Shown: positions 60,926-64,000 of the stretch, one piece after another
How the letters are laid out: every line of letters starts with the position of its first letter
How positions within the stretch are numbered: the first letter of the stretch is position 1
Assembly: GCA_039960995.1 (NCBI GenBank)
Contig: JBDVKF010000095.1
Location: 116,704 to 180,703, forward strand
DNA length: 64,000 nucleotides
Direction of reading: 5' to 3'
Source of the DNA: JABSSA01 sp039960995
Lineage (GTDB): Bacteria > Pseudomonadota > Alphaproteobacteria > Rhodobacterales > Rhodobacteraceae
The notes under the pieces: model-generated
The model's database searches: none
What the model saw: only the letters and a program-made list of their open reading frames with translations
Told to the model about the DNA's origin: nothing
Position numbers and translations under genes: made by a program

Positions 60926-61909
60926 TTATTCAGGATCGACCGATGCACAATCTGTGGCTGTTGCATCCTGCAATGCACTGCCACAGCGACCAAGAACGAA
61001 TATTCCATATTCTTCTTCGTCCGTGACAGAATCAAGAGCCGTTCCTGTGTTCGAACCGAAATGCTCTTCAGCAAAAAGACCGCCAGCCAGGGCATCAGAA
61101 TCAGTACCGCCGATAATCCCGCCATACTCGCCAACTCCTGCTTGATCTTCGGCTTGTTGTACTGTGCCGGCGAAGGAGCCATCGGTTGAAAGGTCAGTTG
61201 GAACAAGGATCAGATCTGGCAATGCAACTTGGCCCAAAGCGTCTGTGTCGATTACACGATTGTAAACTGTACCAGCTACGTTGTTCGACCCGAATTCAAC
61301 GTTGATAAAGACATCCCCTGTCACCGGCGCAGCCTGCGAAGGTGTAATCGATGGTGAAGTACCACCCGGAACAGGAAGAAGGTCGGTATCTGGCCCGTTG
61401 AGGTCGCTTAGACCGATATATTCGCCAGCATAAGTGACAAGGCCACGATCATTTGCCGCATCTGGTACGATCGGATCGAATCCACCGTCGCGTTTGTATG
61501 CAACGCCACCGCTGAAGAACTGAAATTGACCACCTGTTACCGCAACTGCACCTTCGACGTCGCCAAGCCGGCGAACATAAACAGTAGTATGCTCATCCAG
61601 TGGATCGTCTTGGAATGTGTATGCTTGATAGACACCTGAGCCCGCAGCCGCATCAAGTGCGGCATTTCTGTTATATGTTTGTGTCACAACATTACCGTCG
61701 CGCAACAGACCTGTGATTGAGAGCGTGTTCGCCGCAGGGTCAAAGTCGACATTCGCGACGCTGCCCGCAATATTTTCAGGTATATCGCTGGTCGTTGATC
61801 CTGGGGGAGTTGTGGTGCCTCCGCCAGTGTCTGTTGTGAATGGGTTGCCGTCTCCGCAGGCGCTAAGCGCCAACAGAACAGCTGCTGCTGTCATAGTAAT
61901 TCGTTTCAT
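60926..61909 (-). CDS. surface lipoprotein, TbpB-like barrel cargo of Slam
   Basis: A 327-residue lipoprotein: MKRITMTAAAVLLALSAC with lipobox LSAC (Cys18), then a Gly/Thr/Ser-rich linker. The body is beta-rich; the C-terminal pattern EYGGIIGGTDSDALAGGLFA fits the closing motif (G-x-x-G-x-x-A-x-x-L-x-G-x-F) of TbpB-type barrels used by Slam as cargo. CGSALQDATATDCASVD gives a Cys pair. Adjacent to the Slam gene and first in the operon. Ligand unknown; iron or haem uptake components are not nearby. Confidence 0.8.
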   Translation of the reverse strand: MKRITMTAAAVLLALSACGDGNPFTTDTGGGTTTPPGSTTSDIPENIAGSVANVDFDPAANTLSITGLLRDGNVVTQTYNRNAALDAAAGSGVYQAYTFQDDPLDEHTTVYVRRLGDVEGAVAVTGGQFQFFSGGVAYKRDGGFDPIVPDAANDRGLVTYAGEYIGLSDLNGPDTDLLPVPGGTSPSITPSQAAPVTGDVFINVEFGSNNVAGTVYNRVIDTDALGQVALPDLILVPTDLSTDGSFAGTVQQAEDQAGVGEYGGIIGGTDSDALAGGLFAEEHFGSNTGTALDSVTDEEEYGIFVLGRCGSALQDATATDCASVDPE

Positions 61910-62108
61910 TGCCTGCCACGCCTTGTTTTTTTGGACTGCTCATTGGCTTTTTTATGAGAAACTCGGGCGAAAACATTGGAAAGTCAACAAAATCGTGACA
62001 CACGTATCGCGAGGCGTGTCGAATGTGTGACCTTCATGTTGCGGTTCCATTGCCGCGCTCCACAATATAGGGTGAGGTTCTACAGATTCTGTACACCCGG
62101 AGCCTCGA

Positions 62109-62450
62109 ATGCCTGTATCACCAGAACAACAAGCTGAAATAGATGCGCAGCGAAATGCGCCACAAAAGACCCTGCGCGCGATCGCTCCGGGGATTGAAAA
62201 GCATTTGTATTCGGCCCATTAGGTCTTGGATCATGGCTTTGAGCGCGTCATCAATTACATGGGAGACGACGCTGCCATTTGTCAGGCTGCGCGGGTTAGC
62301 TATGGATCTGGGACCAAATAGGTGTCCAACGACGAAGGCTTAATCCGGTATTTGATGCGACATTGGCATTCCACACCCTTTGAAATGTGCGAAGTAAAAC
62401 TGCATGTGAAATTGCCGGTGTTCGTTGCGCGGCAGTGGATCCGTCATCGT
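62109..62450 (+). pseudogene. thyX: thyX pseudogene (flavin-dependent thymidylate synthase)
   Basis: From ATG 62109 one frame gives 114 codons with unmistakable ThyX stretches: PEQQAEIDAQRNAPQKTLRA, VLDHGFERVINYMGDDAAIC, LIRYLMRHWHSTPFEMCEVK, and VFVARQWIRHR. It is broken by TAG at 62220 (codon 38) and TAG at 62319 (codon 71), and after the RHR at 62450 the family motif RTxxxNExSxRY is missing; unrelated sequence follows. So it is inactive and lacks its 3' half. Intact ThyX makes dTMP using FAD and methylene-THF. Another thymidylate synthase must exist elsewhere. Confidence 0.9.
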
Positions 62451-62604
62451 TATGTACTATAATTACCTTTCTAAACGATGTGTGTTAGGCTGTTGAAGGA
62501 ACGGTGGTGTCGGAGGCCTGTTGAGTGGAGCCTCGCGCAGCTCAGGCGAAGCAGGCCGGGCGGGGCGCATGAGTAACGGACTTTGAGTAGATGCAGGGTG
62601 ATAG
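62451..62604. other. 154-bp unassigned junction between thyX remnant and IS
   Basis: No gene. It is GC-rich after 62510 and contains GGCCTG at 62516-62521 with CAGGCC some 30 nt later as a weak stem. It could be a scar of another mobile element that removed the thyX 3' half, but I cannot assign it. Confidence 0.35.
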
Positions 62605-62855
62605 TGGACCTGTCACGTTTTAGTACCGCCCCCTGTGCTCGTTTAAGCCACCTTCCGTTCGAATGCGACGGGGCTTTTCCAGCCGAGTGCTGAGTGACGG
62701 CGGCGCGGATTGTAAAAGCCGTTAATGTATTCGAAGATTGTCATCTCAGCCTTGCGTCGTGTTTCCCAAGGATGCCGCCAGATCAGTTCAGCCTTGATGG
62801 TTTTGAAGAACGTCTCAACAGCCGCATTATCATAGCAATTACCTTTGCCTGACAT

Positions 62856-62892
62856 CCACTGCCCGGCAGTGCATGTTTACATGCATGAGAGG
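62856..62892 (-). repeat. palindromic mini-insertion B inside IS orfB
   Basis: A ~37-nt stretch interrupts the conserved FKVS/MSGKGNCYDNA junction of the transposase. On the plus strand it is two abutting palindromes: CACTGCC-C-GGCAGTG (62857-62871) and TGCATGT-TT-ACATGCA (62870-62885), then TGAGAGG. On the minus strand it reads CCTCTC...CTGCCGGGCA, the same end motifs as insertion A but in the opposite direction. Confidence 0.75.
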
Positions 62893-63225
62893 GGATACCT
62901 TGAACCCGTGCTGGCGCAGGAGTTTCTGGTAGTCGTGTGAACAATATTGAGATCCACGATCCGTGTGATGAATACAGCCTTTGGGTGGTTACCGGAACGC
63001 GATAGCCATCTGCAAGGCTCTGATCGCCAGATCACGCTTCATGCGATTACTGACGGCCCAACCAATGACCCGCCTTGAATGCAGGTCGAGGATGACAACC
63101 AGATACAACCATCCCTCACGCGTCCAAATGTAACTGATGTCACCAACCCATTTCTGGTTTGGCGCACCTGCATTGAAGTCCCGATCCAGCAGGTTCGGTG
63201 CGATGTTGAACTTGTGATCGCTGTC

Positions 63226-63266
63226 CCCCTCTCGGCAGATTGCTTTGCAATCGCCTGCCGGGCAAA
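63226..63266 (+). repeat. palindromic mini-insertion A inside IS orfB
   Basis: A 41-nt stretch splits the conserved VTT/DSDHKFNIAPN region of the transposase. Plus strand: CCCCTCTC, then a nested stem CGGCAG-ATTGC-TTT-GCAAT with CTGCCG closing (63233-63260), then GGCAAA. It shares CCCCTCTC and CTGCCGGGCA with insertion B, in opposite orientation, while the central palindromes differ. Confidence 0.75.
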
Positions 63267-63574
63267 GGTTGTGACCTTATGTTTGCGTGTTCTCACAACT
63301 GACATGCCGTTCTGGCGCATCAACCTGCCAACACGGCGGTGACCCACATCTAAGCCGATCTCTTTCAGCTCTTCTGTCATGCGTGGGCGGCCATAGCTGC
63401 CCAAGCTCAGGCGCGATTGTTCTTTAATGTGTGCTAAAGTCACCATATCGGACCGCTGTCTGTGGCTGGCAGGTCGGCTGCGATGCGCCCGCAAACCGCG
63501 CGGACTAACAGCCATGACCCGACACATCAGTTCAATGGAAAATGCAGATCGGTGTTCTTCGATAAACTTAAACC

Positions 63575-63850
63575 TCACGGCTTTTGGCTCGCAAAGAACA
63601 CCGTGGCCTTTTTTAAAACTTCCCTTTCCTCCTTGAGAATGCGGTTCTCACGTCGAAGCCGGTCATTCTCTTGGGCGAGGCTTAAATCCTCTTTTGACAC
63701 GACATTCGTGTCTCTGTGCGCCGTAATCCATTTGTTCAGCGTCGACATCCCGACGCCAAGATCATCCGCCACCTGTTTGCGCGTTAGCCCACTGGTTAGC
63801 GCGATCCGCACTGCATCTTGGCGGAATTCGTCCGTCCGTTTCAGTCCCAT
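63575..63850 (-). CDS. IS3-family transposase orfA (helix-turn-helix and leucine zipper)
   Basis: A 91-residue OrfA from ATG 63850: MGLKRTDEFRQDAVRIALTS, helix-turn-helix LTRKQVADDLGVGMSTLNKW, then the coiled coil LAQENDRLRRENRILKEERE. An AAAAAAG run (63608-63614 on the complement) about 30 nt before its stop is the usual slippery site for -1 frameshifting into orfB. Intact, but its partner is broken. The start 63868 in the same frame reaches into the neighbouring IS and is not chosen. Confidence 0.87.
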   Translation of the reverse strand: MGLKRTDEFRQDAVRIALTSGLTRKQVADDLGVGMSTLNKWITAHRDTNVVSKEDLSLAQENDRLRRENRILKEEREVLKKATVFFASQKP

Positions 63851-63860
63851 AGTAACTCTC

Positions 63861-64000
63861 TGAACCACGCCGGGTTTGCCAGAGGCTAATTTGTCTTAGT
63901 TACGCGGCCATATCTGATCTTTCCATAGCGGCATAGAAGTGTGCCTCTGCTTCGGCTGGTGGGATGTTCCCGATTGGCTCCAGCAGACGGCGATTGTTGA
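63861..64000 (-). mobile_element. second IS3-family element, 3' end only (runs out of window)
   Basis: The terminus TGAACCACGCCGGGTTTGCC at 63861-63880 is the typical inverted-repeat end of this IS3 group, and a transposase C terminus reads in from the right edge, stopping at 63900. It directly abuts the first IS about 10 bp upstream of that element's orfA, i.e. a nested or tandem insertion. Confidence 0.75.
63900..64000 (-). CDS. IS3-family transposase orfB, C-terminal end (partial)
   Basis: The minus strand from the right edge reads NNRRLLEPIGNIPPAEAEAH and then FYAAMERSDMAA to a TAA at 63900-63902. The block RRLLEPIGNIPPAEAE is the conserved C terminus of IS3-family OrfB proteins. Only 33 residues are inside the window, so whether the whole gene is intact cannot be said. 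It is a different element from the one at 62605-63860, whose OrfB ends in SPVAFERKVA. Confidence 0.85.
   Translation of the reverse strand, partial: NNRRLLEPIGNIPPAEAEAHFYAAMERSDMAA

Larger units (their letters stand above)
62643..63578 (-). pseudogene. IS3-family transposase orfB, disrupted by two insertions
   Basis: Pieces in order on the minus strand: RFKFIEEHRSAFSIELMCRV and GSYGRPRMTEELKEIGLDVG; a shifted frame reading APNQKWVGDISYIWTREGWL and LVVILDLHSRRVIGW; PPKGCIHHTDRGSQYCSHDY; and finally MSGKGNCYDNAAVETFFKTI to SPVAFERKVA. The DDE acidic residues (Asp in GDISY, Asp in HTDRGS, Glu in VETFF) are present but split by frameshifts at 63226-63266 (41 nt inserted) and 62856-62892 (37 nt inserted); a stop also occurs near 63000. 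Not functional. Confidence 0.87.
62605..63860 (-). mobile_element. IS3-family insertion sequence, inactivated, 5' end abutted by another IS
   Basis: Carries orfA (63575-63850) and a broken orfB (62643-63578) on the minus strand, the two-frame IS3 layout. The 3' end is set near 62605, where TGGACCTGTCACGTTTTAGT begins; this is an estimate from typical ends. On the other side only about 10 nt lie between orfA's ATG and the terminus of a second element at 63861, so the 5' inverted repeat and promoter are missing or displaced. orfB has two palindromic insertions, so this copy cannot make active transposase. Confidence 0.75.

Noticed and set aside
62220..62321. Idea that UAG is read as an amino acid in thyX
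   Set aside because: pccA ends with TAG here, and the gene also lacks its 3' half, so simple decay explains both ambers.
62470..62490. GTTAGGC resembling an integron attC core
   Set aside because: No partner RYYYAAC core at proper distance and no integrase or cassette structure nearby.
1..64000. CRISPR arrays, tRNA and rRNA genes, riboswitches
   Set aside because: Gaps between genes were read for spaced direct repeats, cloverleaf ends and known riboswitch patterns; none found. Covariance-model searches could not be run.

Overview
The window looks like chromosomal DNA of a marine alphaproteobacterium of the Roseobacter group (Rhodobacteraceae). The evidence is the gene content and order: the pccB...pccA...methylmalonyl-CoA mutase block, the AI-2E transporter/hdaA/ppk/ppx string, irr divergent from fabA with fabB and fabI downstream, a ProS too short to hold an editing insert, lolC-lolD, and several families typical of this group (DUF6497-like, DUF4174, DUF1194 pairs). 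The insertion sequences at the right end resemble the IS-rich genomes of genera such as Octadecabacter. The genus is inference only.

Layout. 1-11.7 kb: the end of a Bcr/CflA drug exporter, then the propionyl-CoA assimilation region (pccB, pccA, cobalamin-dependent mutase) with small secreted proteins and lipoproteins set between the carboxylase subunits. Repeated TTTGCAA boxes lie ahead of pccB. 11.8-22 kb: nhaA, a run of small enzymes and a DjlA-like co-chaperone, then polyphosphate metabolism (ppx, ppk1) next to hdaA. 22-31 kb: proS, a serine hydrolase, the lipoprotein-release transporter (lolC, lolD), an Ldh-type dehydrogenase and parE, whose first two thirds have codon use unlike the rest. 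31-39 kb: small genes, a 29-residue membrane peptide, irr, and fabA/fabB/fabI, with a membrane gene and a strong terminator splitting fabA from fabB. 39-49 kb: a tightly packed catabolic run (HAD, hydrolase, PLP dehydratase, nuclease, pcaD, pcaB, MFS, alcohol dehydrogenase, enolase-superfamily enzyme). 49-57.6 kb: hydrolases, a MATE exporter, a LuxR-type regulator, aspartate aminotransferase, sdhE and regulators.

57.6-64 kb holds the most unusual material. On the minus strand a surface lipoprotein and its Slam-type outer-membrane translocator (type XI secretion) head a run continuing into glyoxalase I and two overlapping secreted VWA-like DUF1194 genes. Next comes a thyX pseudogene with two amber stops and a lost 3' part. 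The window ends in an IS3-family element whose orfB carries two short palindromic insertions sharing the same end motifs in opposite orientation, and whose 5' flank is abutted by a second IS3-family element.

Working together: PccA/PccB and the mutase take propionyl-CoA to succinyl-CoA; FabA/FabB/FabI make unsaturated fatty acids, with Irr next door as iron regulator; LolCD feeds lipoproteins to the outer membrane, which the Slam/cargo pair would need. No rRNA, tRNA, CRISPR array or riboswitch was seen.
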